Notes: generated by a model from the letters alone, not told the origin. 64,000 nt of DNA from Streptomyces hiroshimensis (GCF_014650335.1 NZ_BMUT01000003.1:476549-540548); one strand, 5' to 3'; counted from the stretch's first letter, positions 18,081 through 27,651 are shown. A program made the numbers and translations.

Positions 18081-18124
18081 CGCGACGAGCCCCCGCCGAA
18101 GCATTCCGGCGGGGGCTCGTCGCG
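18081..18124. terminator. Perfect 18-bp terminator hairpin
   Basis: 18081-18098 and 18107-18124 are exact reverse complements with an 8-base loop AAGCATTC. The GC-rich stem follows the secreted-repeat pseudogene by 60 bp. No long T-run follows, as is common for actinomycete terminators; the symmetry would serve both strands. Confidence 0.75.
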
Positions 18125-18541
18125 TCACACGCAGTCCCTATGAACGGGGTCCTGACCGTAGCTGTCCGACCGAGCGGGTGCCCCCTCGGGCCGCATACTG
18201 ACCATTTCATGGCAGGTCTTACCTTCAAGATCCGACGCTCATAGTAGTCCTGGGTGGCCCAGCGGCGGCGCCGCCCGCTGCGGGCACTCGAGACGCTCGA
18301 CGACACCACAACAGGATCGAGGGGCGGGGCCTCGTCGCCGAGGAACACTGAGGCATCCTGCCAGCACCTGCTCGGCAGGGGGCCTCAGTGACCATCGAGT
18401 GCGGGGTCGACGACCAGGGCGATCCCGCACTCGAGGCTCTCGATCCGGGGTCCCAGCTGAAGCGGACCCAGGTGGTGCGACGGTCTCCCAACCCATCGGG
18501 CCGAGGAGTCCGCCGGCCCAACGCAGGGTCCGATCCATGCC
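18125..18541. other. Gene-free stretch before the att-type repeat
   Basis: About 400 bp with no frame I can support on either strand. It separates the terminator from the left copy of the long direct repeat. Confidence 0.4.
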
Positions 18542-18902
18542 CGAATGCCGGAGTTCAATGCTCCGTAGTCAGCACCAAGTCAGCACGGGAGTGAGCACCC
18601 GATGCCAGATCACCCCAATAACGACATTACTCCGCGCCGAATTCCTAAATCGAGTTGAGTGATACGCCGGGGCCGCAGGGCTCTCATGGGTGCTGTCCTC
18701 ACACCCCGCCCCCGAAGTGTGGTCCCTCACCACATAGGCCCCTGACCTGCACCTTCCTACGGTGTGGCGACGCAATGACGCGCCCCTCCCCCACCCGGAA
18801 GTGATGACCATGGCCAGCCCCTCCCCACACCCCCCAACTCCCAACTCGCTCCCCAGAATCGTCGCGGCAAGCCTCATCGGGACCACTATCGAGTGGTACG
18901 AC
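18542..18902 (+). repeat. Left copy of the long att-associated direct repeat
   Basis: Similar (about nine bases in ten by eye) to 58353-58773. The shared part includes GTCAGCACCAAGTCAGCAC arm-like repeats at 18568, an upstream region with ATTCCTAAATCGAGTTGAG, the ribosome binding site and first 31 codons of an MHS transporter. Similarity ends abruptly at 18902. The right copy carries an extra 54-bp segment with a second arm repeat. Confidence 0.88.
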
Positions 18903-18923
18903 AACTCATCCGGACAGGGCTAG
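18810..18923 (+). pseudogene. N-terminal stub of an MHS-family transporter, cut at the att core
   Basis: ATG 18810 (GGAAG 8 bases upstream) opens a frame whose residues 13-31 match the start of the transporter at 58681, ending in SLIGTTIEWYD. After the Asp codon at 18902 the frame runs through NSSGQG to a TAG at 18921-18923, where the complete gene continues FFLYGSAAA. The break is precisely the right edge of the 33-bp att repeat, so the stub is the product of site-specific integration. Confidence 0.85.
18870..18902 (+). other. Attachment site core, left copy
   Basis: 33 bp identical to 58741-58773. Its centre is ACCACT-ATCG-AGTGGT (18882-18897), a perfect 6-bp inverted repeat round a 4-bp spacer, as expected for a tyrosine-recombinase core. 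Sequence diverges immediately to the right. Confidence 0.85.
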
Positions 18924-18955
18924 GACCTGCGGTTTTCCTCATTTTGGGGCCCAAA

Positions 18956-18995
18956 GTCAGCACCAAACCAGCACGGGGTCTCAGCCCGCAGTCGG
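18956..18995 (+). repeat. Arm-type repeat inside the left end of the element
   Basis: GTCAGCACCAAACCAGCAC at 18956 is a variant of the GTCAGCACCAAGTCAGCAC repeat found at 18568, 58380 and 58435. GTCGGCAC follows at 18990. At 54 bp from the core this is a candidate integrase arm site. Confidence 0.6.
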
Positions 18996-18999
18996 CACG

Positions 19000-19797
19000 C
19001 GCCGTAGGAGTGATGGAACGCGCCTCAACGGTATTCGACGATGGTGACGGTACGTAGTGCGCAGTGTGGAGCCCCCAGATGTTGATGACCCTGCTACGCA
19101 GAAGGGCGGGCCAAGCGGCGCTGCGGGCTGCCTCTCCGCGACGAACGACCGCCTGGCCCCCCCAACCCTCCACGACGGCGGCCCGGAACTCCGAAAGTGA
19201 ACGAGCCCGCTTCCCCGAGCCTGGGAGCCGGTAGCTGCTGGACACTCCGACCGCGACCCGAGATGTGGGGTGTTGGGCACCCTCGCCAATCGCGGTCGCC
19301 TTAGCCGGGCTGACCTCGACGCCTTGCCCTACTTGTCCCGGCTCTCCTTAAAGAGGGAACGGCCAGCCGGGGCGAGCAGAAATCCGGCGATTGTCAGGGC
19401 GATTACCACACCGCGGGGAGCCTTTGGAGCAGCTGACCGGATCCGCCCTGCGCCCGGCGCCGCAAGAGCCGACAGGTACTCCACCACACCAGCGTCGCCG
19501 CCTGCCGAGGTGGCGCCAGGCTCGGGCAGGATGGACGTACCGCACAGTGGGTAGGCAAGCCATCCGGGGCCTTGGGTACCGCACAGTGTGCACAGCAAGG
19601 GCGATGCGCGACCGATTTCGCTCCGCCGGACAGAACCACCCGGTCGGCCGCACGCGGTTCCGGGCATGTGACGCCGAGCCCGTCCGACTATTGACCATGT
19701 GTGGTCACCTGAAGGAGCAGACAGAGAAGGTTCCCTGTGCACGCGGCGGTTCCCTCGACAACAAGCAGACTGGCGAGCCCAGTTACCCGGATGCGCT
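19000..19797. other. Stretch without a convincing gene
   Basis: About 800 bp between the element's left end and the exonuclease gene. The only hint is a minus-strand frame ending at 19329 whose last residues form a hydrophobic helix followed by charged residues (VVIALTIAGFLLAPAG), possibly a small membrane protein, but its start and ribosome binding site are not evident. Confidence 0.35.
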
Positions 19798-21075
19798 TCA
19801 GTGGCCCCTACCTGCGTCCTTTCCCTTCGCCCCTCTCTTCCCGCTCTGCCGTTCGGCAAGGGCAGTGAGGGCGGCCTTCAGTGCAATAGGAAGAGGGTCA
19901 TCAGCCTCAAAGTCTCGCCCTCGAAGACGGTCTTGCAAATAGCCCTTGAGATCCTTGTCGGGCCACTCCAAGGTGTCGCACTCCATCCCCACCCGGTGCA
20001 TCTTCACATCGCGCGGGCACGCCCAACGTCGAGATGCCTCTGGTAGCACGTGCTCGTACGCCTCAGTCAGATCCGCACCATTGTCGGCCAGGCGGGCGAC
20101 GAAGAGGGCACGCAGCTCGGATTTCCGCTCGGGTGCCAGGCCAGTGAAGCCGCGGTATTTGGACACCACGCGATCGATGATGCTGTCGTGGCGCTCGGGT
20201 GCGTGGTCAGAGAGAAGGCCGAACCCGGTGGTCCTGCGAGCGCGCTGCGACAACACCTCTTCCCGGGCCGCCCTGTCCAAGGCCGGCGGTGTGACAGTCT
20301 CTATGCCCACGATGTCCTGCACCTCCAGCCACTCCGGGCAGAGCTCGGCGGGTGTCTCCTGAGGCTGCCAGTGCTGGTGCCAGCGAGGATCCCCGTCGCT
20401 ACCCGGCGCTGCTGTAACCCCCAGCGGTGCGCCGATGCCGATGCGAGCCCTGAACGTCTCCGGTGCCTGAACGAGCAGCTTCCCGACCGGAATGTCACCG
20501 ACGTACCGGAGGTCGCAAGGAGCATGACGCACCAGCTGCTCGAGCACGGCGGCGGTGGCGCGGGCATCGCCGAGGGCCGTGTGTGCGTGCCTTACCCGCT
20601 TGCGGAACATCAGCAAGTGCAGGGAACCAAGCTTGCGCCGGGTGTCCATCAACTGCCCGTACGCGGTGATCTGGGTACAGAGCGCCGGGAGGACCGGAAC
20701 TCGGACACCGGCCCGGGCAAATTCGGCCGCCAGAAACGCACCGTCGAACCACAGATTGTGCGTGACGACAACTGCCCCGTCCAGTAGTTGGACCAACTCA
20801 GGGGCCAGATCACTGAATGCGGGAGCATCACGTACGTCCTCATCCACGATGCCGTGCACGCCACTGGCATCGGCCGGGATACCCACCCCTGGGTCGACCA
20901 GCGTGCTGGCCTCTCCCAGAACTCTGCCGTCACCGGTCACCCGAACGACGGCAACCTCCACCACACGATCCGCAGCCGGGTCGAACCCAGTGGTCTCTGC
21001 ATCCACGATGGCATATTCGAGATGCCGAGCGTCGACTCCCTGGGAGCTGCGGGTGACATAACCAAGCCGAAACAT
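19798..21075 (-). CDS. DnaQ-like DEDDh 3'-5' exonuclease with a C-terminal extension
   Basis: 425 residues from ATG 21075, with AGGAGGAGGG just upstream, an unusually strong ribosome binding site. The exonuclease domain (about 20-185) has all motifs: Exo I DAETTG (25-30), Exo II HNLWFD (106-111), Exo III HTALGDA (165-171), so catalysis is expected. The 240-residue C-terminal region is not recognised and ends in a basic Lys/Arg tail. Stand-alone epsilon-type exonucleases process DNA 3' ends in repair. Inside an island next to an ABC-3C operon it may serve defence or element maintenance; that is inference. Confidence 0.85.
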   Translation of the reverse strand: MFRLGYVTRSSQGVDARHLEYAIVDAETTGFDPAADRVVEVAVVRVTGDGRVLGEASTLVDPGVGIPADASGVHGIVDEDVRDAPAFSDLAPELVQLLDGAVVVTHNLWFDGAFLAAEFARAGVRVPVLPALCTQITAYGQLMDTRRKLGSLHLLMFRKRVRHAHTALGDARATAAVLEQLVRHAPCDLRYVGDIPVGKLLVQAPETFRARIGIGAPLGVTAAPGSDGDPRWHQHWQPQETPAELCPEWLEVQDIVGIETVTPPALDRAAREEVLSQRARRTTGFGLLSDHAPERHDSIIDRVVSKYRGFTGLAPERKSELRALFVARLADNGADLTEAYEHVLPEASRRWACPRDVKMHRVGMECDTLEWPDKDLKGYLQDRLRGRDFEADDPLPIALKAALTALAERQSGKRGAKGKDAGRGH

Positions 21076-21760
21076 CTACGCCCTCCTCCTAACAGGGGCA
21101 CTCCCCCCCAAAAAAACCTCCCTCGATGATCCCCTACAGACTCCTGGCCCAGTCGATGCCCCACCCCGACGCCGCTTTCAGCCTGGAACCTCTTGGTCTC
21201 CGCGATCAGCCCAGCTTCCAGGGACGGAACCACGCTGTCGCCCTGGCGCTATGGAAGGCTTGCCGTCGGATCCGCCCCGACAACCCCGCCTCCGAGCGAA
21301 CGTCGAGTTCGCCTGTGCACCCGTCCCGACTCATCGGACTGGCAGCCCAGCAGACTCCCGCCAGATGGGGCAGCACGGGACAAAAGGCGACCGCCGAGCA
21401 GGGCCTCGACCAGCACCATCGCATCTGCTAGAGGTCGCCGATCCCCTCGGTGTCGACATCGCCGAGTTGCAGGAACGGATCACCGCGCACGTGCCGACCA
21501 CGCGCTCCGCCCTACACGACGACGATCCAACCGAGCAGAAGACCCGACCAACGCCACGCTGATTGGGGGGCTAGGAAGGCCGGTACCAGCACTGCAGGCC
21601 CGTCATGCACCTGGGGCTCTGAGGCCGACCGGGCACAGTCAAGGGCCCTTCGAATCTCAGCACAATCGGTTGATCGTCCGCGCACCCCTTAACCAGGTGC
21701 AGTCGGGTCGATACGATCTCCGGACGGCTATGACGGGCCAGGTCCAAGATGGGGGATGCC
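21076..21760. other. Gene-free stretch upstream of the ABC-3C operon
   Basis: 685 bp between divergent genes. A plus-strand frame around 21420-21520 reads HLLEVADPLGVDIAELQER, which resembles the last part of an XRE-type HTH, so a decayed regulator is possible. Otherwise nothing supportable; the promoters of the exonuclease (minus) and the ABC-3C operon (plus) must lie here. Confidence 0.35.
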
Positions 21761-22975
21761 ATGAGTGGGAAGTCTGATCCCTTCGAGGCGTCCGCCGCGG
21801 CGCTCGGCTACCTGTACCAGTTGCGCATGGCTTTGCTGGTGTGTGTGGAAAATCTACAGACAGGGTTCGACTGGACAGTTGCCATCGAGGCCGGCGATGA
21901 CATCGAAACCGTGCGCGATACGTCCACCGACTGGTGGCAGCTCAAGCACCGTGCCCCCGGGACCCGCATGACCGATGCCAGCAGCGACCTGTGGAAGACG
22001 CTACGGATCTGGGCCACGGCCGTTGCCGACCAGCAGCTCATTTTGGAGCGGACGAACCTGTTTCTGCTGACAACTGGTATCGCGCCTGAGGGAACCGTCG
22101 GTGCCTACCTGGCGCCTAGTCGGCCAGGCGGGCCGAGAAACGAGGCAGAGGCGCTGAAGCTGCTCAATGCTGCCCGTACCAAGTCTTCCGCGAGTAGCTC
22201 GACCGCCGTAGCCAACTTCGCAGCCTGGGATGCTCTCGATACAAATCAGCGGATGAACCTGCTCAGTCGAATCCAGGTACTCGACCAGGCGGACGACATC
22301 ACGAGGACGGGTAGCAAGCTGCATGGCCGCGCTGTCCTGGCTGTCAGTCGCACGCATGCGCAGGCCTTCCTGCAGCGCCTGGAGGGTTGGTTCTTCCAGC
22401 GCTGCATCGCTCACCTGGCGGGCATGGGGCCCGGCCCGGTCACCGGAGTCGAATTCGATGAAGTCTTTGACCAACGACGCAACCAGTTCCGGCCCGACAG
22501 CCTTCCCATCGATGCCGACGTAGTGGACCTCACCGGTGATGCGAGCGAGCACACGGAGAAGACCTTTGTGCGCCAGCTGACGCTCGCGGGAATCGGCAAC
22601 CGTCGCATCCGGATGGCGGTCAGGGACTACGTTCGGGCGTATGAACAACGCTCACGGTGGTCCAATGAGAACCTCCTGCGTCCCGGCGAACTCGGGGACT
22701 ACGAGAGACGTTTGGTTGAAGAGTGGGAGAGACGCTTCAACGTGATGGTCGATGACCTCGGGGAGGACGCGGCAGAATCGGAGATGCGGGAACAAGCAAA
22801 GAAGATCTATGCCTGGGTCGAGCAGGACGCCCGAAGCAAGATCAGGGAAGGCTGCGACGAGGCGTTCGTGACGACAGGCTCCTACCAGATGCTGGCCGAC
22901 GAAATTCGTGTCGGGTGGCACCCTGACTTCGAAGCCCGGCTGATGGCCCTTCTGGAGCCGGCGGCGGGCCGATGA
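21761..22975 (+). CDS. ABC-3C system effector-side protein with nuclease-like N-terminus
   Basis: 404 residues. The N-terminal GYLYQLRMALLVCVE helix, IEAGDDIE (Glu43, Asp46/47) and WWQLKH (Gln60-Leu-Lys62) reproduce the E-x-D...QxK arrangement of PD-(D/E)xK-like domains that head the first protein of ABC-three-component systems. The long C-terminal half is helical with a charged coiled region. ATG 21761 follows GGGGGA at 6 bases; ATG 21749 is an alternative. The stop overlaps the next start (ATGA). In known ABC-3C systems this partner carries or contacts the killing activity, controlled by the SMC-like ATPase. Confidence 0.75.
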   Translation: MSGKSDPFEASAAALGYLYQLRMALLVCVENLQTGFDWTVAIEAGDDIETVRDTSTDWWQLKHRAPGTRMTDASSDLWKTLRIWATAVADQQLILERTNLFLLTTGIAPEGTVGAYLAPSRPGGPRNEAEALKLLNAARTKSSASSSTAVANFAAWDALDTNQRMNLLSRIQVLDQADDITRTGSKLHGRAVLAVSRTHAQAFLQRLEGWFFQRCIAHLAGMGPGPVTGVEFDEVFDQRRNQFRPDSLPIDADVVDLTGDASEHTEKTFVRQLTLAGIGNRRIRMAVRDYVRAYEQRSRWSNENLLRPGELGDYERRLVEEWERRFNVMVDDLGEDAAESEMREQAKKIYAWVEQDARSKIREGCDEAFVTTGSYQMLADEIRVGWHPDFEARLMALLEPAAGR

Positions 22976-23460
22976 CCGCACCCGTCGCGCTCAGCCGCGA
23001 GGAGCGAGCCCTGTTCAACCCAGCGTTCATGGCTCTTGTCAGCTGCCGCGCCGTGCAAGGGCACGAGCGCGATGCCGGCTCCTGCCCGCTACCTATCGCG
23101 ATCACTGCTGCGGTGATGGCTCTCCAGCCAGCCATTCGGGCGATCCTGCCAGGAACGACAAAGGCGAGCCTGCCCAAATGGGCCGCGGACAACCAAACCG
23201 TCCGTGTCCTGATGGCCGCCCATGCGCCCGGGCTGGCAGCAATGGTCCGCCCCGGCGTCCTCTTCGCACTGCAGACGGATCTACTCAGCCTCGATGAGAG
23301 CGCACGGCTTACGCTGCGCCGTCGAGCGATACCAGCAACGATCACCGGCACCTCAGAGACCGTCGTCGCGATCCAGAAGACGGCACACATGCTCGGCCGC
23401 TGGCTGCCGACCGGCGGAGGTAGCTCCACAACCCTGACCTTGCTCGGAGTGCGCCCGTGA
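22972..23460 (+). CDS. ABC-3C system middle component
   Basis: 162 residues. It begins SREERALFNPAFMALVSCRA and continues with a PLPIAITAAVMALQPAIR segment, the layout of the 'three component ABC system middle component' families: a small helical adaptor between effector and ATPase. It overlaps both neighbours by 4 bp (ATGA at 22972, GTGA at 23457), so the three products are made in fixed proportion. No catalytic motif is seen, as expected. Confidence 0.75.
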   Translation: MTAPVALSREERALFNPAFMALVSCRAVQGHERDAGSCPLPIAITAAVMALQPAIRAILPGTTKASLPKWAADNQTVRVLMAAHAPGLAAMVRPGVLFALQTDLLSLDESARLTLRRRAIPATITGTSETVVAIQKTAHMLGRWLPTGGGSSTTLTLLGVRP

Positions 23461-25400
23461 CCTACCAGATCAAATCGCTCACCTTGTACGGGCACAGCCT
23501 GCAGCAGATGCGTGTCCTTTCACTCAATACAGGTCGCCTCAACATCATCACTGGCGATTCCCGCACTGGTAAGACATCGATCTGGACCATCACCGACTAC
23601 TGCATGGGCAGCAGCGACTACCCCGTGCGCGCGGGCAAGGTCCGTGACTACACCAGCATCTTCGCCCTACAACTGGTGCGCGGCGACCAGCAGCTCTTCA
23701 TCGCCCGTCCCGCACCGGAGAGCAACACCACCCCGGCCCCGCGGTTGTGTCTGCAATTCCAACAGGCAGGCGCACCTCCGCTCGCCCAGGACGACATCGA
23801 CTTTACCTTCCCCCTGGATGCCGCCCGTCGCCTTCTCAGCGAGTTCTGTGGCATCGACCGGACCATCCGCATCCCCGCATCACGCGGCACCACCATGTCG
23901 CCGTCCATTCGCCACGCTCTGTTCTTCTGCCTCCAGGCTCAGAACGAAATCGCCAACCCGGATCACCTCTTTCACTCCCAGGGGCATGAGTGGCGGCCGC
24001 AAGCCATCCGCGACACCCTGCCCTACTTTCTGGGAGCAGTCGATCCCGAACAGGCCATCCGCCACGCCCGACTCAAGCAGCTGCGCAGCGAGCTGAGAAC
24101 CGTCGAACGGCGGATCGCCCAGGCTGCGCAAGCGGCTCCCGCGTCTGGACAGGCTCGCGCGCTCATAGCCGAGGCCGAGAGCGCAGGCCTCCTGCATGCT
24201 TCGGTCGACGAGGCCGTCAGTCTCGACGAGGCGCTGAGCATCCTCGCTACCGTTCTCACGTACTCCCCCGGCGAACTGGAGCACGCAGACGTCAACGATC
24301 ACGCTGCCCGGCTGGACCACGAGAGACAGGAATTGCGATCCCGCCATCTGCAAATCAGGGCGCGCATCACTGAGCTCCGCCAAACCTTGGCTGAAGAGAA
24401 CAGCTACCTGGTTCAGGCCAGTGACCAGCGCGAACGACTTGCGTCCCTCGGTCTGCTGCGAACCGCAACCGACCGCGCCGGTGAGCACTGTCCCGTATGC
24501 GACAGTGTGGTCGCCCCAGCACAGCAGACCATTCAGGCCATCCGTGAGGATCTGCAGCGTCTGGACTCCGACGTCGCTTTCGTCAGCGAGGACGCCCCTC
24601 TCATCCGAAGCATGATCGCCGCTGAGGAAGAACGACTCCAGCAACTGCGCACCGAAGTGGTGCGCAACCGGGAGCAGCGTGAGGCACTCGACGCCGGCAT
24701 ACGAGAGGCGGCCCGCTACCACAGCCAAGCGCTGCGCGCAGCTTCCGTCCAGGGCAGGATCAGTCTCTTCCTCGAAAATGCGACCCGAGCCGAGCATGCT
24801 CCTCCCATCACCGACACACGCGAGGAACTGCAGCGGGAAATCACCGACCTTGAGGAAGCACTAGGGGCAGACACACAGGCCGACCGGCTCGCCAGCTGCC
24901 TTTCGTTGATCAACCAGAAGATCGCGGCCAAGGCTCGCACCCTTGGCCTGGAACACTCCGAACACCCCGTACGGCTGGATCTGCGCAGACTCAGCATCGT
25001 CGCCGACACTCCTCGGGGCCCGGTGCCGCTGAGCGACATGGGTAGCGGCGAGAACTGGTTGGGCTACCACATCGCGGCCCTGCTGAGTCTCCACGAATGG
25101 TTCGCAGAACGGGGTCGCCCCCTACCGCGAGTCCTGGTCCTCGACCAGCCGTCCCAGGTGTACTTCCCCTCCGACTACGACGGGTCACAAGTGGATCTCG
25201 TCGGCGAGGACCGGACCTCACTGCTGCGGATCTATCAGGCCATCAACGACACGGTGAGCCACCTGGACGGAGGCTTCCAGGTCATCGTGATGGAGCACGC
25301 AGACCTGGAGGATGACGTCTTCCGCACTGCGGTCGTAGAACGTTGGCGTGGTGGGCGCGCCGCTCTGATCCCACCAGCCTGGATCACCCCAGACGAGTAA
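23457..25400 (+). CDS. SMC/Rad50-like ATPase of an ABC-3C system (DUF3732 type)
   Basis: 647 residues. Walker A GDSRTGKTS (33-41), coiled-coil arms of about 200-330 and 380-500 flanking a Cys-Pro-Val-Cys hook (345-348), ABC signature SDMGSGENW (526-534), Walker B RVLVLDQPS (558-566), and a His-loop-like VIVMEHAD (609-616). The LDQPS Walker B is typical of this family. All ATPase elements are intact, so the head should dimerise and hydrolyse ATP. Third gene of the overlapping operon. Known role of the family: sensing foreign DNA or replication states and unleashing the partner effector. Confidence 0.85.
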   Translation: MTYQIKSLTLYGHSLQQMRVLSLNTGRLNIITGDSRTGKTSIWTITDYCMGSSDYPVRAGKVRDYTSIFALQLVRGDQQLFIARPAPESNTTPAPRLCLQFQQAGAPPLAQDDIDFTFPLDAARRLLSEFCGIDRTIRIPASRGTTMSPSIRHALFFCLQAQNEIANPDHLFHSQGHEWRPQAIRDTLPYFLGAVDPEQAIRHARLKQLRSELRTVERRIAQAAQAAPASGQARALIAEAESAGLLHASVDEAVSLDEALSILATVLTYSPGELEHADVNDHAARLDHERQELRSRHLQIRARITELRQTLAEENSYLVQASDQRERLASLGLLRTATDRAGEHCPVCDSVVAPAQQTIQAIREDLQRLDSDVAFVSEDAPLIRSMIAAEEERLQQLRTEVVRNREQREALDAGIREAARYHSQALRAASVQGRISLFLENATRAEHAPPITDTREELQREITDLEEALGADTQADRLASCLSLINQKIAAKARTLGLEHSEHPVRLDLRRLSIVADTPRGPVPLSDMGSGENWLGYHIAALLSLHEWFAERGRPLPRVLVLDQPSQVYFPSDYDGSQVDLVGEDRTSLLRIYQAINDTVSHLDGGFQVIVMEHADLEDDVFRTAVVERWRGGRAALIPPAWITPDE

Positions 25401-25492
25401 TGATGTCTCGTAAAAGCCCAGGTGAGGCATGTCGGGTGCCAGAGGGCCGAGGAACCTCTACGCGCAAACCCCCGGTCGCCACCCAGGACGTC

Positions 25493-26782
25493 CTACGCGG
25501 CTTCGACGAGCGCGTCGAACTGCAGGGGCAGGGTCAGCTCCGTCTCGAGCATGAAGACAGAGTCCATCACGGTCCTGAGGCGCTGTGGGGCGTCGGGCAT
25601 GATGTGGGCGTAGGTCTGGTGGGTGATTTTGGGGTCGCGGTGGCCGAGCCATGCGGCCATGTCGGTGACGGGTACACCCTTGGACAAGCCGGCGGAGGCG
25701 AAGAAGTGCCGGAGCCAGTGAGGGGTGATCTTCCTGATGATGCCGGCGGCCTTCTTGGCGTTGCGCCAGAGCCGGTCGACGAGGGAGTACATGAGGATGT
25801 TGGTCCGTCCGATGTTGGAGAACAGGTAGTCCCCCGCGATCCGGTTCAGACCGTCTTCGACGCGGAACGTGCCGTGCAGTTGCAGGTGTTCGCGGATCTT
25901 GGCTGCGATGGTGGCCGGCAGGGGGACGGAGCGTCCTTCGTCCTGGTCCCGCCACTTGAGGTGGCGGATGCAGTGGGCACGCCCCCTGCCCTTGGTCACC
26001 GCCTTCTGCCGCTTTGTGGTGGGTTCTTCGTTCTTGCCGTCCTGGGTGATCTGCCGGTCGACGTGGAGAGTGCCGTTCTCGAAGTCGATCTGCTGCAGGG
26101 ACACCGCGCTGGCTTCGCCGATGCGCAGGCCACACCCGGCCATCAGCCAGACCAGGAGCTGGAGAGGTCCGGGGAGGTTGGCGGCGATGGCTTCGATCTC
26201 CGCCAGGGTGGGCAGGTAGATGGTCTTCTTGGTCTTGCGCTTGGCGCGGGTGCGGCCTGCCTTGACCTGCTGGCAGGGGTTCTTAGCGATGTAGTCGTTG
26301 GCGAAGGCGAAGCTGAAGACCCCGCTGAGGGTCTCGTAGCGGTTGATGGCGGTGCTGGCTTCGTAGCCGCGGTCCTCGACCATCCACTTCAGCCAGGCCT
26401 TGAGGTCTTTAGGCTTGATGGCACCTATGGCCCGGGCGCCGAAGTACGGCTCCACGTGAAGGCGGAGACTGGTCTCGTAGGCGTAGCGGGTGCTGTTGAC
26501 GCGTTCGTCACCGCCGATGTCGATGAACTCGCGGTAGACCTGTACCAGCGGCGTCAGGAAGCCGAGAGGCTCGATGTAGGTGCCGAGATCCTTCTCCCGC
26601 TCAATCTTGGCGACGAACGCATCGGCATTCCCCTTCTTCCGAAAGGTCTTCTCACGCTGGCGGCCGGTGCGGCCTCCTGGCTCACGGTAGCGCGCGGTCC
26701 AGGGGTGGCCGCACCGTGTCTGATCGCACGGGTAGTTCCTGTTCTCCTCGTCTTCCTTGCACTTCTGAAATACCCTGGCCAA
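25493..26782 (-). CDS. Tyrosine site-specific integrase
   Basis: 429 residues from TTG 26782. Catalytic residues present: Arg220 (GCGLRIGEA), His355 and Arg358 (HWLRH), His381 (LGHRD) and Tyr391 (TYAHIM). The N-terminal arm-binding part includes a Cys/His-rich start (Cys8, Cys19, Cys24-Gly-His) of the kind seen in actinomycete integrases. Directly downstream (in its own direction) of an excisionase-like gene. Likely enzyme for the 33-bp att repeats at 18.87 and 58.74 kb, although it sits 6.6 kb from the nearer end, which is unusual. Confidence 0.92.
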   Translation of the reverse strand: MARVFQKCKEDEENRNYPCDQTRCGHPWTARYREPGGRTGRQREKTFRKKGNADAFVAKIEREKDLGTYIEPLGFLTPLVQVYREFIDIGGDERVNSTRYAYETSLRLHVEPYFGARAIGAIKPKDLKAWLKWMVEDRGYEASTAINRYETLSGVFSFAFANDYIAKNPCQQVKAGRTRAKRKTKKTIYLPTLAEIEAIAANLPGPLQLLVWLMAGCGLRIGEASAVSLQQIDFENGTLHVDRQITQDGKNEEPTTKRQKAVTKGRGRAHCIRHLKWRDQDEGRSVPLPATIAAKIREHLQLHGTFRVEDGLNRIAGDYLFSNIGRTNILMYSLVDRLWRNAKKAAGIIRKITPHWLRHFFASAGLSKGVPVTDMAAWLGHRDPKITHQTYAHIMPDAPQRLRTVMDSVFMLETELTLPLQFDALVEAA

Positions 26783-26821
26783 GCTACGCCGTCCACCCCG
26801 TGCTCATCATGAATGTCTGCA

Positions 26822-27004
26822 TCATCCGTATCTGCGGTCCAAGTAGGCCACCACGTCACGCTCGCGGAAGCGAAGCAGACGGCCCACCTTCTGGGGCTTC
26901 AGCCCCCAACCCCGGTACTTGTTCTTGATGGTGTTCTCGCTGACCTTCAGCCAATCAGCCACCTCCGCCGGCGTAAGCAGGCGATAACTGCCACCCTGCG
27001 CCAA
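26822..27004 (-). CDS. Excisionase-like helix-turn-helix protein
   Basis: 60 residues from TTG 27004, with AGGGGAG about 7 bases upstream. A MerR/HTH_17-type winged helix: LLTPAEVADWLKVSENTIKN, then a VGRLLRFRERDVVAYL segment. Such small proteins direct excision or act as recombination directionality factors and lie immediately before the integrase, as here (39-bp gap). Both genes use TTG starts. Confidence 0.85.
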   Translation of the reverse strand: MAQGGSYRLLTPAEVADWLKVSENTIKNKYRGWGLKPQKVGRLLRFRERDVVAYLDRRYG

Positions 27005-27080
27005 GACACACTCCCCTTGATCGTCTGATTCCCGAGCACAGCCGCCCCTGCGGCTGACTGCACCTTTATGGTGCGGAGAT

Positions 27081-27104
27081 ATCCCGGTTTGGCTAACCGG
27101 GGAT
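27081..27104. promoter_or_regulatory. Inverted repeat upstream of xis-int
   Basis: ATCCCGGTT (27081-27089) and AACCGGGGAT (27095-27104) face each other across 5 bases, with one extra G in the right arm. It lies 77 bp upstream of the excisionase-like start, a plausible operator for an element repressor. Confidence 0.45.
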
Positions 27105-27651
27105 CATCGTCTATGTATGACCTCCCCCCCATCGGAGGCCCTCCGGCTGTGAGCAGCACCAGGTGTCAGAAGGCCGATCCGTCCGAGAGAAGGGGGCTTT
27201 ACGTCGTCGGTTTCCAGGGGCGAGGCGGTAGTCGGCGACGAGGCAGTCGAGGTTGCGGACCACGGCGCGTCCCCGGACGCCGGATGCGGGGGCGATGCGT
27301 CGGCACTGGCATCAGGAATACCGGCAAAGTGCGCGACGACCTCCCACCTACGTCGGAAGTCGCTTTGCAGCAAGCCCTTACAAGAGGCTGGCCGCACTAG
27401 CGCAGAGATACAGGGCGGTGGCCCAAGTACCGCGCTCTTGGCGCTGCTGTGCTCCAGGCATTCAGTGCGCTGAGAACGAAAAGGGCCGGAGCCTTAAGTA
27501 TGGGGAACTAAGCACAGTGTTGGACAAGTGGGCTCCTTGGCGCGGTGCCTCTCACGAAGCAGGGACGAAGATGGGGAACCGCCTCATAAGGCGGACTGAT
27601 AATGAAGGTTGGCCCAGGGCCCGGATTGCAAGACCCTGCGCCTCCATCGGC
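27105..27651. other. Gene-free stretch
   Basis: About 550 bp between the xis-int operator region and a macro-domain remnant. No frame with a start, ribosome binding site and protein-like composition was found. Confidence 0.4.

Noticed and set aside
25401..25492. attP directly behind the integrase
   Set aside because: No match to the ACCACT-ATCG-AGTGGT core or the GTCAGCAC repeats is found next to the integrase end, so the 33-bp repeats at the element ends remain the better att sites.
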